64,000 nucleotides of DNA from positions 91,605 to 155,604 of the forward strand of contig MNCI01023407.1 of the NCBI GenBank assembly GCA_015680685.1. Direction: 5' to 3'. Below the pieces are notes generated by a model. The model was given only the letters and a program-made list of their open reading frames with translations, ran no database searches and had not been told where the DNA came from. A program made the translations under genes and the position numbers. Numbering within the stretch: position 1 is the first letter of the stretch; the number at the start of each line of letters is the position of its first letter. Source of the DNA: Gnetum montanum (lineage: Eukaryota > Streptophyta > Gnetopsida > Gnetales > Gnetaceae). Shown one piece after another: positions 1-10,500 of this stretch.

Positions 1-41
1 GCAATTAGTATTGGCATAAACAAGAGTCAGTAACATTTTGA

Positions 42-539
42 ATTCCTGTCTTCCAACACATTTGGAAACTTCCAACCCTCCCCAAAATTAAGCAGTTCCT
101 ATGGTGTCTCCTCCACCATGGTCTACCCATTGGTAAACATTTAGAATATCTAGGGATTCTCAATCCCAATTGCCCTCTCTGTGGTGGTCAAAATGACTTT
201 GTCCATGTGTTTTGGCATTGTCCCTTTGCTCAGCATGTGTGGAAGTGGGCTGTCATAGTTTTTCCTTCATACAAGCTATCTCAAGAGGATGTCATATTCG
301 GCTTTTTGAACATTGCTTCTGTTAACCTCAAGTTTTTGTGGAAAGTTATTAGGCCTATTATTTTATATTATATTTGGAAGAGAAGATGCAATGTTATATT
401 TCAAAGGACTGATTATTCTAATAAATGTTTGCTCACCAGGTTGGAGAAGTTGCACCTCTGTCGCCTCATTCATTTCCAACTCACATCTCAAGCATCAAAG
501 TTCAATCTGGATAATCATCAATTGGTTCATCTTTTGTAG
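42..539 (+). pseudogene. LINE (L1-type) 3' end: reverse-transcriptase zinc-binding domain
   Basis: An open frame from a stop at 39-41 to the stop at 537-539 reads as the C-terminal zinc-binding domain (zf-RVT) of plant L1-type retrotransposons. It begins with a W-K-L-P..PKIKQFLW block (about 63-108), then has CPLCGG (166-183), FVHVFWHCP (about 196-222) and a tryptophan-rich segment with YYIWKRRCN. The C-x2-C...H...C spacing is as in this family. The catalytic palm domain lies outside the window, so this is the truncated 3' part of one insertion. The frame is clean to its stop, but without the rest the element cannot be judged active. Confidence 0.85.
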
Positions 540-840
540 CCGTTGGAAAGTCTTGAGCATTCGAGTAACACTCATCATCTGTAATATCTGCAAGGAAGCT
601 TCTCCTTTCTGTTGAGTGGAGTCATCATTGGAACTCTCTCTATCCTTAATTGAGAGCTCTTTGCCTCATCTAAATCTATGTCATTCTATTTGGTAACGAG
701 TCAATTTGTGTGGAAGTTTGATAGTGGCCCTACTCGGGTTTCCTCCTCAAATACTTGTTCATTTTTATGGTTGTTCCTGAGTCTCATTTCCGGTGCTCCC
801 AGCTTTCCCTTCCCCTCATCCCTATGACTTATGACTTATT
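540..840 (+). mobile_element. probable LINE 3' untranslated tail
   Basis: No coding potential is seen between the LINE stop and the CML promoter. This stretch is most simply the LINE 3' UTR, but no poly(A) tail or target-site duplication was found, so the right edge of the LINE is not fixed. Confidence 0.35.
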
Positions 841-929
841 CAGGTTCCTGTAATTGATACACTTTTAATATCAATTGAAAGGGACATATGTTTTTTCTTC
901 AAATATGCGAATGGGCATAAGAAAAAGAG

Positions 930-1013
930 TCTATCATTGCGCAATACCCCAATGGGGACGCAAAAGGAATTGTCCATACACCGCGTCCACAAATGCGTTT
1001 CTATCATTGCGCA
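930..1013 (+). repeat. 14-bp direct repeat upstream of CML copy 1
   Basis: The 14-mer TCTATCATTGCGCA occurs at 930-943 and again at 1000-1013, 70 bp apart, in the upstream region of the first CML gene. It is not seen in the same place upstream of the other two CML copies. It may be a local duplication or a paired binding site; no known factor is assigned. Confidence 0.6.
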
Positions 1014-1044
1014 GACGACCGTTGCCGTAGAAGATAGAATCAAC

Positions 1045-1059
1045 GGAAATTTCTGGAAT
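1045..1059 (+). promoter_or_regulatory. perfect heat shock element, distal
   Basis: The sequence gGAAatTTCtgGAAt matches the three-unit heat shock element nGAAnnTTCnnGAAn exactly. It lies about 135 bp upstream of the TATA-like element of CML copy 1. Heat shock factors bind such sites as trimers; binding here is inferred, not shown. Confidence 0.7.
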
Positions 1060-1098
1060 TGCAACGTTCGAAGAACCTACAACGTTCGTTTTTCCTCC

Positions 1099-1113
1099 GG
1101 AAATTTCTGGAAT
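1099..1113 (+). promoter_or_regulatory. perfect heat shock element, proximal
   Basis: A second exact copy of the same 15-bp three-unit element, 54 bp downstream of the first. The surrounding bases are also partly repeated (AACGTTCG occurs nearby several times), so the pair probably arose by local duplication. The equivalent position upstream of CML copies 2 and 3 keeps only two of the three units. Confidence 0.7.
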
Positions 1114-1193
1114 CTTAACGTCCGAAGAATCTGCAACGTTCGTTGATCTCGTCAGCAGTAGCATCGAAGAAATTCCGGGCGACCTTTCCTCTG

Positions 1194-1205
1194 TAAATAA
1201 ATAAG
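1194..1205 (+). promoter_or_regulatory. TATA-like element of CML copy 1
   Basis: TAAATAAATAAG sits 168-179 bp upstream of the start codon. The AT-rich core followed by GCAGAG is conserved at the matching place in the other two copies (49684-49694 and 55058-55066), which supports a core promoter role. Confidence 0.55.
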
Positions 1206-1372
1206 CAGAGCAGGGTCTTTCTCCATTGATATACTCATCTGAACAAAATCTCAGGCGCAGTTTGCTTAAAAATCTTTGAACTTTTACTGCTTTTTATGAT
1301 AGAAGAGTAGACTTGGTTTCTCTGTGTTTTTGCATTCATCGATCGATTAATTCATTCATTTCTGTTGTTTAA

Positions 1373-1885
1373 ATGGAGAACCCTAGCAATGCGTTGGAGG
1401 TTGAGCGTTTGCAGAGATTATACGAGCAGCTGGACTTGGACGCAGATGGAAGACTTAGCGCAAATGAAATTAACGCATTTCTGCAAAAGTTGGGCATGGA
1501 GGCGGTGCCGATTCACGAAATGCAAGATATTCTTGCCTGTTTCTCATTGTCGAACACTTGCAGCCTAAGCTTTGATGAATTTGTTGCATTTTGCAAGAAT
1601 TTCCTGAATAATACAGAGTCTGGCCTTGATTATTCAGAAGAAGAAGAGGCAGCCATACTCAAGGACGCCTTTAGCGTTTATGATGCAAACGGCGATGGTT
1701 TTATATCTGCAGAGGAGCTTCACAGAGTATTGGAATCTCTTGGACTTTGGCGGCATGATGATCGTTATTATGGTGTTGAAGATTGCCAGAACATGATTTG
1801 CAGATTTGATAGGAATTGTGATGGACTTCTGGATTTCTCTGAATTTCGCTCCATGATGATGATGATGGACACCGGCGCCTGTTGA
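1373..1885 (+). CDS. calmodulin-like protein, EF-hand Ca2+ sensor (tandem copy 1)
   Basis: An intronless 170-residue CML. EF-hand 1 loop is D21-D23-D25-G26-R27-S29-E32, complete. Loop 2 (S58-E69) has Ser/Thr at the first three ligand positions and is probably silent. Loop 3 is D104-N106-D108-F110-S112-E115 and loop 4 D146-N148-D150-L152-D154-E157, both complete. The GLW motif and DCQNMI before loop 4 resemble the CML45-47-type subgroup. No signal peptide, membrane segment or N-terminal myristoylation glycine is seen, so a cytosolic or nuclear Ca2+ sensor is likely. The start is fixed by identical MENP starts in all three copies. Upstream lie two perfect heat shock elements, unlike the sister genes. 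The protein ends in five Met and DTGAC. Confidence 0.93.
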   Translation: MENPSNALEVERLQRLYEQLDLDADGRLSANEINAFLQKLGMEAVPIHEMQDILACFSLSNTCSLSFDEFVAFCKNFLNNTESGLDYSEEEEAAILKDAFSVYDANGDGFISAEELHRVLESLGLWRHDDRYYGVEDCQNMICRFDRNCDGLLDFSEFRSMMMMMDTGAC

Positions 1886-2002
1886 TTATCATTCATTTGG
1901 CTGTCTAGTCTTGATTATTTATATTCTTTCTCTAACAAAATTTCTGGTAAAATTGCTGAGAACTTGTTACAAGGATGTAAAATCTTTAAATTATATGGAT
2001 GT

Positions 2003-2008
2003 AATAAA
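2003..2008 (+). terminator. AATAAA polyadenylation signal candidate for CML copy 1
   Basis: An AATAAA hexamer lies 118 bp after the stop codon, a normal distance for a plant 3' UTR. This is sequence-only support. Confidence 0.4.
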
Positions 2009-2589
2009 AATTTTCGGTTTCTAGTTTCTATATAGATAAATAATGTTGCATCTTATTGCAATGCTTCTAATTATGAATACGGCTACCTTGCTGTTAAAGT
2101 AGCATGGAAGGTGAACACATTTTCCTGCCATGTCAATTTGATTGATTTGTTAAAATATATTAATTTTTTAATGTTTTCAAAATATTAAAACAGAATTGAA
2201 AATAAACATCACATTTTATCTTGCATATCCTGCAGTTATAACGGCATGAATTATTGCAGTGATCAATTTGATTGCTGTGTTATGAATACTTGTAATGATT
2301 TTTAACCATGTTTTCAAAACATGTACATTTCTAAATACAGAGTGTTTTTGTAAGAAACACTTGTAATGTTCTTTAACCATGTTTTTGAAAAACATGGACG
2401 TTTCTACTATATAATCTGGTACATAGACTGTTTTTAACCATAATAAAATTCTGGTTTCCATTTCACTTGCATAAAGAATGCTTAAGGAAGATTAGATTCA
2501 AGATTTGATAGTAATGGATTAAATTCTCTGTGATTATAATAGTTAAGAAAAGTGTAACAGAGTTCTTTGCTGGAAAGAATTTCTGGTTG

Positions 2590-3135
2590 GTCAGAATTAA
2601 TTTTCCTACAGATGGTTAATGGTATGCAGTATAATTTTACCATCTGACATTTAGTTGTGTTTTTTAAGTTTTATTATTAGCGTCTGTTTCTATTGCTTGA
2701 GGACAGATCTCATTTATTTGCTGAATGTAATCGATTGTATACATGTGCAGTTTAAAGGCTTATTTTGTCAACCAGGCCCAGCACGTTATTTGGAAATAGG
2801 TCATTTCCTTGCCATGGTTAGAATAGCTGGAATCCTATGTGACTTCCGTAAAACGCGGAGGAAAAGATTCTGTTATAGGATCTTGGTTCTTTCTTTATAT
2901 TTTCCAATAAATAATGCAAGGAAAATAACAGGGGACTATAAAAAAGTACGAAGAAAATATGTTTAAAAGTGCAGACAATATACATGATTGCTAAAATCCA
3001 AGAATGCTGCTTGGAACAAAATAGATGATTAGTGCCCAAGAAAAATTGCCCAACAATTTCAAGCTGTACAAAAAGAAATGCCTCTCCATTTTCAATGCGT
3101 AACTCTACATGTGTTATGGAAGATATTTTGTGCAC
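2590..3135 (+). repeat. 3' flank of CML copy 1, duplicated beside the other copies
   Basis: This AT-rich, apparently non-coding segment has a diverged match at 51240-51790 (after CML copy 2) and a poorer one at 57700-58110 (after copy 3). It shows that the duplicated unit extended well over 1 kb past the stop codon. A 46-bp core (2778-2823) is identical to 51400-51445 and contains the hairpin GGAAAT-AGGTC-ATTTCC (2792-2808). The stretch 1886-2590 holds only the 3' UTR and AT-rich spacer. Confidence 0.75.
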
Positions 3136-3182
3136 AACATATTAAAATTCATTCTAGTGTAAAATCTGTATGCAATTGATCA

Positions 3183-3835
3183 TGATAAAAAATTTATTCT
3201 AGGATCTTCTTATTAACAATAGCTAAGCTAAAATAATAGAGACTTCTACATTGCTCAAATATTGAAAGATGTAGCTCATTATCAAGGTAAAACAAAATAT
3301 AATTTTATGAATGAAAAAGAAATAACTTGGTAGGAATAAAATACTTTCATCCATTGATAAGAATTTGTGGAATCAAAAACTAAAACATAACACCTAGAAG
3401 AGAACACTAAAGTTGTTATGATTTTTATGGATGGTAAAAGAAAGTAGCGTAGTGAAAACACAAAATATAGTTGAATAACCTTCATAGGTTGAACTAAGAG
3501 TGAGCTTAACTAAATTGGATCTTATTTGCATTTGATTCGATTCATCTTGATGACATAGGCAAATCACATTTTATAGGCTAGGCAAGGGACCCCAACAATC
3601 TTGAATGGAGTGGTAGTAGTGGTTCCCTCTATCACGCAAACATTAATGCTCCATAAGTATTATAGGCTAGTCAAGGGACCCTAACAATCTTGAATGGAGT
3701 GGCATTAGTGCTTTCCTCCATCACACAAGCATTAATGCTCCATAATTAGAATAGTGTTAAATAACAATGACTATTATAAGATGACGAATCTCTAATTAAC
3801 CAATACCTATGAAAAGTGGGCCATTTATTCTTACA
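3183..3835 (-). repeat. 3' LTR of copia element X
   Basis: A 653-bp LTR reading TGTAAGA...TTTTTATCA on the minus strand. It matches 47542-48033 over most of its length (for example around ATCTTGAATGGAGTGG). It contains an internal direct duplication of about 100 bp (around 3560-3655 and 3656-3745). The polypurine tract abuts its start. Confidence 0.82.
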
Positions 3836-3850
3836 GTCTCCCACTTGACC
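3836..3850 (-). other. polypurine tract of copia element X
   Basis: On the minus strand this reads GGTCAAGTGGGAGAC immediately before the LTR TG. CAAGTGGGAGA is the usual plus-strand priming site of plant copia elements. Confidence 0.8.
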
Positions 3851-4499
3851 CACTTTATAGGCATTGTTTGTTTACAACTATATCACGGGTATGCTTTGCC
3901 TCTAGTTATAACTGTAATTCAAATAGTCTTAATACATGAATCATGACAATCATATGCACAAGTTTGAATATTTTCTTCCATGTATTACAATGCATGACAC
4001 TCCTTAAGTGAACTCTTTATGAGCTATTTCTTTATGAATGATGTTTGATAAATCAAATCATTCTATGTCCTACTTTAGTTATTCCGATGGATATGGCATA
4101 AACTTTATATGCACTTCAAATATGTCATTTATTATCCAAAACTCCTTTAGTGGTGTATATATAGAGTAGAAAACTATATATGGATTAAACAAGTTTCATA
4201 TAATCCACATGAATTGTATGTCATTCTTTAGTCATGGATCAAAATAATTAGCTTAGTACTAATATGTTGAATATCAACCTTATGCTTCTTTATTTCTATC
4301 TTTAATAGCAAGGTACTTTATATTAATATATTTATTGTAACTTCCACTTTCACCACTCCTTCCATAAGATAAAATTGTAGCTAAGTTATCATAATAATTC
4401 CTTATTGGCCTTAATATAGATTCAATGAATTTTAGACCAAAGATAACATTTTTTTAAGCATCATGCTTGTGAAATAACTTTATCACATGCATTAAATTC

Positions 4500-4847
4500 T
4501 ATCTTTAAGGAATTCCATGGGCATTGCTTTACAAGGATCTTCATCCCCTTTCAAGAGGATAAGCTATCCTTCTTCTTAAATTTTTTGAGAAAGGAATAAG
4601 CCCAAGTCACTACTTGTAAGTATAAGGTCACTTATGTATAAGATCAAGAAAATAATTTACTCCCACTATTCTTAAGATATCATAATATTGTGAAACTTTA
4701 TATACCATTGTTGGGAGACTTGTCTTATTTATTTAACTTGCAAAATTGAGTGACTATCTTAATAGAAATCTTTAAGAAAAATATCATTTTCACATCTATT
4801 TGTTGAACCTCCAATTCAAAATGAGTCACCAAAACCATGATAATTCT
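4500..4847 (-). pseudogene. copia element X reverse transcriptase, C-terminal piece
   Basis: Minus-strand translation gives RIIMVLVTHFELEVQQIDVK, the copia RT block that normally reads close to R-x-I-M-A-L-V-A-H-x-D-L-E-L-H-Q-M-D-V-K and carries the first catalytic Asp. Weak, stop-ridden RT-like sequence follows (LDLIHK, LGL, KGDE). It continues the RT begun at 6560-6330 and was separated from it by the MCTP insertion. From 3851 to 4500 the copia interior is too decayed to read. Confidence 0.7.
4817..4847. repeat. left copy of 31-bp duplication flanking the MCTP fragment
   Basis: Positions 4817-4847 and 6330-6360 agree at 28 of 31 bases and both encode the copia RT block RIIM-x-LVTHF on the minus strand. 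One RT block present twice around a foreign fragment is what a target-site duplication would leave. Confidence 0.75.
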
Positions 4848-6329
4848 CAGCAACAACAGCCCAGCAAAGTTGTAGCTACTGATCAAAAAGAGTGGAACCC
4901 AAGAGCATCCTGGTGCATGCAATGGCAACAACAACCTCTACTTTTGTTGCTCCTATTGATTTTTTTTTTTTTTTGAAGAAAACCAATCCCCATCTGGGTT
5001 CCAAAGATAAGTTTTCTAGTGCCTATGATTTGGTGAAGCAGATGTTGTATCTCTATGTCAAGGTTGTCAAGGCTAGGGATTTGCCTGCAACTGAGGACCT
5101 TGGTACTAGTTGTAATACCTATAGTGAAGTCAAGCTTGGAAACTACAAGGGCATTACGAAGATTGTTGAGAAAAAGAATGATCCTGAGTGGAACCAGGTG
5201 TTTTCATTTTCCAAGGAGATAATTGCAAACTTTTTTGCTAGAGGTTTTTTTATCAAGGTTAAGGTAGCTAGGAAGGATGATTTTGTGGGGATTGTCATGT
5301 TTGATTTGGCTAAGGTATCCACAAGAGTTCCCCTTGATAGTCCTCTGGCTCCCTAGTGATACAGGCTTGAGGACAACAAGGGAGAGACCAAGGTCAAAGA
5401 AGAGCTCATGTTGTCTATTTGGATGGGTACTTAGGCTAACGAAGCATTTCCTAAAGATTGCCATTTTGATGTTGCTACTGTGAATGGTGAAGGGGTCACT
5501 AACATAAAGTCCAAAGTGTACTTGTCCCCAAAATTGTGGTATGTCAGGGTGAATGTGATTAAGGCCTAGGACCTTGCCATTGTAGCAAATAAGGCCAAAA
5601 GTGGGTTTCTTCTAGAGCTCAGTGTTGCAGTTGGGCAGCCATTTTCTTAGGACAAGGCCTACTCAGGGTAGAAGTAGCTCCAATTCTCTATGGAATGAGG
5701 ATCTATTGTTTGTTGTTGTTGAGCCTTTTGAAGAGCAGTTGTTTTTTACTATGGAAAATAGGGTTGGACGCAACATGGATGAGGTTCTTGGCAAGGCCAC
5801 TACTTCACTTTCTTTGCTTGAGAGAAGGTTTGATTAGGAGCCTGTGAATTCAAAGTGGTTCTTTCTAGACAAACCCAATGCAAATGAAGGAGACAAAAAG
5901 AAGGAGAAGGATGTAGGTGGCAAGGCTCTTAGCAGGATCCATCGTAGGGCCTATGTTGATGGTGGTTAGCATGTTATTGATAAGTCCACCCTGTATAGAA
6001 ATGACCTCAGACCCTCTACTAAGTAGCTATGGAAGCCTTCAATTGGAATCCTAGAGGTTGTCATATTAAGTGCTCAAAACCTACTGCCCATGAAAGCTAA
6101 GGATGGTAAAGAATCCATTGATACATATTGTGTTGCCAAGTATGGCCAGAAGTGTGTCAGGACCAAGACTATCATTGAAAGCTTCAATCCCAAGTGAAAT
6201 GAGCAGTACACCTGGGAGGTCTATGATCCCTACTCTGTGATCATGGTGGAGTTCTTTACAATTTGTATCTAAAGGGAGAAAATCAAACAAGCCTAACAAT
6301 CCCAATTCTCCAAAGGACATCAAGATTGA
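4848..6329 (+). pseudogene. MCTP (multiple C2 domain and transmembrane protein) gene fragment inside copia X
   Basis: Plus-strand fragment of a plant MCTP/FTIP-like gene: an N-terminal LKKTNPHLG block (about 4973-5000), the first C2 domain (YDLVKQMLYLYVKVVKA... to PLDSPLAP at about 5354), the second C2 (SKVYLSPKLWYVRVNVIKA, about 5510-5565; NEDLLFVVVEPFEE), the third C2 (LWKPSIGILEV, about 6028; AYGQK-type CVAKYGQK; EQYTWEVYDPYSV), then a frameshift into NKPNNPNSPKDIKI where it stops. MCTPs act at the ER and plasmodesmata through C2 domains and C-terminal membrane anchors; the anchor part is absent. Broken by many stops, including TAG-TGA where the family has Gln-Trp (5354-5359), and by at least two frameshifts. 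Opposite in strand to X. Confidence 0.88.
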
Positions 6330-6560
6330 CAAAATGAGTTACCAAAGCCATGATTATTCTAAATAAATCCTTCTATAATACTTTAGAGAAGGTTTCATGG
6401 TAATCAATGCCCTCCTCTAGCTCATTTGACATTTCTAAAAGATTCCTTTTAGTCTTATAGATTCATTGTTGGGTAATTCAAAAATATTCTAAGCTTTGAT
6501 TTTTTTTTGAGCTATAAGACTTTGATTTCTTTATGGCATCATACCAAAGTGTGAAGTTTC
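6330..6560 (-). pseudogene. copia element X reverse transcriptase, N-terminal piece
   Basis: Minus-strand reading gives WYDAIKKS, then YKTKRN, then EEGIDYHETFSKVL and FRIIMALVTHF. These are successive blocks of copia RT (usually W-x-x-A-M, YKTK, QKEGIDYxETFSPV, R-x-I-M-A-L). Several in-frame stops are present. The right copy of the 31-bp duplication is 6330-6360. Confidence 0.8.
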
Positions 6561-6991
6561 CTCCACTAATGGCTTATGAAAATGAAAAGGGATCATCCTT
6601 GGAAGATTACCAATTTCTCTTTATCTTTTAGAGATTCATTAGATTCCTTTATTTCCTCAACTATAACATTCAAGGAAATTCTCTTCCACTAAATTTTAAG
6701 ATCCTTAAAAATTTAGCTTTTCCATGTAAAATTAAACCTTCCTATGGGTAGCGGTTGCATCACGCATGAATTTACATGTCAAATTCATTAATAAGACTAG
6801 TAAATCTAAAATAAATAATCCATACCCACAAGCATAGGAACATTTAATTTAGCACTATCTTATACCAATTAGATCATAGTAATAACCACCTCCCTATGGG
6901 ACCAAGTAATTAACTTATGAACTAATTGCAATTCTTTAAATGACACCATTATCTTAGAAACATTGTTATGACTTAAGGTGTTGTGGCTACC
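6561..6991 (-). mobile_element. copia element X interior, unreadable part
   Basis: AT-rich DNA between the copia RT piece and element A. No convincing protein match can be read. The last five bases (6987-6991, CTACC) are the left TSD of element A. The 25 bases up to 6991 resemble 46656-46680 (22 of 25), a short internal repeat of X. Confidence 0.5.
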
Positions 6992-7883
6992 TAATGAGTT
7001 GTGGTTGGTTGTGTCGCCAAGGCCTTGTCAACTTAACTCTGTCAACTAGGCCTTGTTGATGCATCATTTCATGCATCGAATTGGCCCTGTTAAAACAAGG
7101 TCTGCTTTTTCCTATAAATACAAGCTCATTAGCTACATTTAAGGAATGTCTTATCATAGTAGTAGTAGATCTGTTGCAACTTTTCCATTTGAGAGTTAGA
7201 ATATTTTCCCAAGTGCCCATAGTAGGAGTCATTAAGTGTACAAATCTTTATTTTAGCATTGTTGTACCTAAGCACGACAATGTGTATGGCAATAAAGATG
7301 AGCTTCTTGATAAACCTTGTAGCATTCTGGATAGTTTAGATCTTTATTCATGCATTTAATGTTTTTAGTCATTTATTCAATGTTTTCCATTAATTAAGCT
7401 AATTGATCTAAATAAGCTAAATAGACTAAGCACATAAGTATGACTACTTTGAGCTTAAGCACGTCTGCACTTGGTAATCCTAGTAGTGGTATTGCTTAGT
7501 GTGCCCAATAGCATAGCGCTTGGTAACCTAGCAATGGATATGTGGGTTCAAGACGTGTACAAAAAGTGGGGACAAATGCTTATGTTAGGATGAGCTAGAG
7601 ACTAGTTAGATTAAATTAGCTATTAAATTATGTTACTTTTCTCTTTAAGGGCTAAGAACACATAAACATAAAAAAGAATAAAAATCATATACCTAAATTA
7701 CACTTAACCATACCATGACCATCACAAGTGTAATGGAGAAGAAAATGACTAACCTTAGGACAAGATTCACTTCCTAGATGACTAGTGCACTAGAAGACAT
7801 AGAGTCCTTGGAATTCAACCAGATCATGTGTGAACACTTAGTGATTCGTATGGTTAAGAGTAGGGGTACCTCGTCACTCATCA
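6992..7883 (+). repeat. 5' LTR of element A
   Basis: An 892-bp LTR, TAATGAG...CTCATCA. TATA box TATAAATA at 7113-7120; an AATAAA-containing segment near 7290 marks a likely R region. It is paired with 27715-28603. Many differences from the 3' LTR are C-to-T or G-to-A at former CG sites. Confidence 0.9.
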
Positions 7884-7884
7884 T

Positions 7885-7902
7885 TGGTGCCGTTGCTAGG
7901 GA
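7885..7902 (+). other. primer binding site of element A
   Basis: TGGTGCCGTTGCTAGGGA, one base after the LTR end. It resembles TGGCGCCGTTGCCGGGGA, the tRNA-Asp-type PBS typical of Athila elements, with two changes. Confidence 0.8.
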
Positions 7903-8030
7903 CTCTGTTGAAACATGCACTATCTAGGATTAGTGAATATTATCTATATCATTGGATGAACTCTTGATCAACATCACTCTCACACGACATATAACTACTA
8001 AGCACATTGATAATTTATTTGTTTTGCAAA

Positions 8031-9850
8031 ATGTCTTCTTCTTCTCACATGCATGAAGATGTCAAACCATCGGTCCCACAAGAGTGCAAAGTGGTATATA
8101 CTCATCCAGATGAGTATGTACCAAATTTCACCTTCATCCTACATCAAGATGAATAGCTACAATTGCATGATATGGAGGGCAACATCATCTTGCCCCTTGA
8201 TCGATCTATGCTTGGGATGCTACTTCAAACCCTGAAGAAGTTAGGCATCTCATATCTTCATGAGGAATACGTTGTGGATAATCATGACACTCAAGATTAC
8301 CATCCCACTGAAACACAACATAAGCGAGATCGACACTAGGCAAGCACCATGAGTTTGCAAATGGAAAACATTTTACTAATCCCTTGTTCCTGCTAAAACA
8401 AGATGACAATGTGGATCCTCCTCCTAAGTATTTTCAATATGAAAATTCTCCACCCTTTGTTATTGGTGATGAGGATGTGACCATGAACCTACAATCCACT
8501 ATTCATAAACCAGGTTTGGAAAAAAGTGACAGTTAAGCTAGGGACTTAGGTAAACATCATAATGGCAAGGGATCTAAGGATGGTAGTCGTAATAAACAAA
8601 GAGGTGGTGGCAGACACTATGATGGTGGTGGTGGCCCACCTCCTCTTCATCCTCCTCATTTGGTTCTAAACATTCCTCTTCATCTTCTGATTCTCATAAA
8701 AGCCACCATCGAAATAATCATGGTGAAGGTGATCAATGAGACAATAGATACCATTAAGTCCATCAAGAGTGTAGAGGTGATAACAACCATCATTTTCACA
8801 ACCATGATGATGAACCTCTATTGGCAACTCGAAGTATGCTCAACATTGCAAAGGCAATAAAGATCCCAACAAGCATATGAAAGATAGCTAGATCAAGCAC
8901 TTAGACATGAATAATATCCCACGATTTGAGGGGGGGATACAATTCTGATCCAAAGAATCATCTACAAGCTTTCCATGATGCTTGTGCCTTACAGAACATT
9001 AAAAATGACTAGTAGAAACTTAAGCTTATCCTGAGGACACTCATAAAGGAACCTAAGAGTTGGTATCGATCCTTGGAACTAGAATCCATTCACCGATGAA
9101 GTACCATGTTAGAGCTATTTAATGAAAAATACTAGATGTACTCTAGAGTATCTAATCTGAGAAGGAAAATCCAAGGTCAGAAACAGGGAACACATGAACC
9201 CTTGGATGCCACCATGGGTAGATATTATTCACTCTTACATCGATGCCTTGGCCATGGTTATTCTCAAAGGGAACAGCTTCACCACATCATAAATGGGCTT
9301 AGAGCAGGAACTAGAAAAACTCTTGGGGTTTATGCCTAAGGGAGACTATTTGAATTAAGAGCTCATAAAATCCAAAGGCTTATAGAGTAGGTAGTAAAAA
9401 AAGTAGGTGAGTTGTGAAAGAGGGAAAGTATAGAAGAGTATAATAGGGACCCTTCCATCAAGAAACAGGAGGTCTAATTTTGTGACAAGTAGGAGTCACC
9501 ACTCGATGAAGTGGTGAACAAGAAAACCTTGCCCATCCAAAAATCTATTTTTGATATTTTGACAAAGGTTGATAAATTATGGGACCCTTTGGATGAAAAA
9601 TTCCAAATTGCTATGAAGATTACTAAAGAATCCAAAGACCAAAATAATGATCATAGCTGCAAGACGTGAAAAGAAGCTAAATGTGTCTATTAGAAAGAAA
9701 AGGGCAAAGCTACTATAGTAGAGGAAGTTATGGAGATAAAATTCAAAGATGATACTAGTTGTGAAATTTGTTAATACAAACATCCAAAGGGCTATCACCC
9801 TGTGGTGTCACACTTACAAGAGTATGGGATGTACACATTGAATCCTTGAC
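8031..9850 (+). pseudogene. element A gag, degraded
   Basis: Starts at ATG 8031 (MSSSSH..., the same start as element D). Conserved parts: YTHPDEYVPNFTFILHQ (about 8098-8148), the matrix-like block ILPLDRSMLGMLL, then the gag core with SKVSNL/RKIQGQKQGTHEPLDA (about 9136-9210), MGRYYSLLHRCLGHGYS and a charged helical tail (RESIEEYNRDPS). The CCHC knuckle at about 9757-9795 reads CEIC-stop-YKHPKGYHP: the last Cys is now His and a stop lies inside. There are more than ten stops and several frameshifts. It would have formed the particle shell and bound genomic RNA. Confidence 0.85.
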
Positions 9851-10500
9851 TAGCATGTAGGCAAGCACCTAGAAAATTGCCTTATCCTGAAGGTAATCCA
9901 AAGTAGTTTCACCAGCAACAACAAGCTTATTACCCAAGTGGAGCTCCACCAAAACCATATGAATAATACCAACAGTGGCACTAACCAGAATCATAGGGAA
10001 TTCCACTACCAAGGTAGCAATATCCTTATAGGAAACCAAATCCATACGGTTACTATGTTCAACAACCCATCTCTCCAAAAAGTTCTACAAGCCATGCCTC
10101 ATTTTAGCATCACTATTACCCTATGAAGTATCATTGAATACATTCATCATCTACTCAAGGCGAGAACCCATACTCATACCATCCTCTACATCTATCTACA
10201 TACATCCCTCCACCATTAATCCAATTACCTCTTACTTTGTCATGTAGGACGAAATTCCTCCATAGCCATAGCAAAGAAATGGTACAAGGGTAGTACATTC
10301 ACAACCGGATTTCCAATTGAATGGCTTAAATAATCAATCCAAGAAATGACCCTTTTTCTGACCTAACAGTCCTTCCAAACCTTCACAACCTAATGTGACT
10401 AATCACCCTACATCTCCAACACCCTCATCCTCTGCATCAAACACCTTTAAGTACCCTTCAAACCAAATGCTACCTTGGATCAATACTATGATGTTAACTC
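9851..10500 (+). mobile_element. element A gag-pol linker, Pro/Gln/Tyr-rich
   Basis: The sequence reads as a broken low-complexity linker rich in Pro, Gln, Tyr and His (QQQAYYPSGAPPKPYE, then NPYGYY). The same kind of linker lies at 38240-38820 in element D. No domain is recognised. Confidence 0.6.

Noticed and set aside
840-1164. Minus-strand frames over the CML copy 1 promoter
   Set aside because: They cover the heat shock elements and direct repeats, have no family resemblance, and are not kept upstream of the other copies.
2655-2966. Open frame with a peptide similar to one at 51283-51465
   Set aside because: The similarity comes from the duplicated CML 3' flank; most differences change amino acids and the third copy is broken, so it does not look like a coding sequence.
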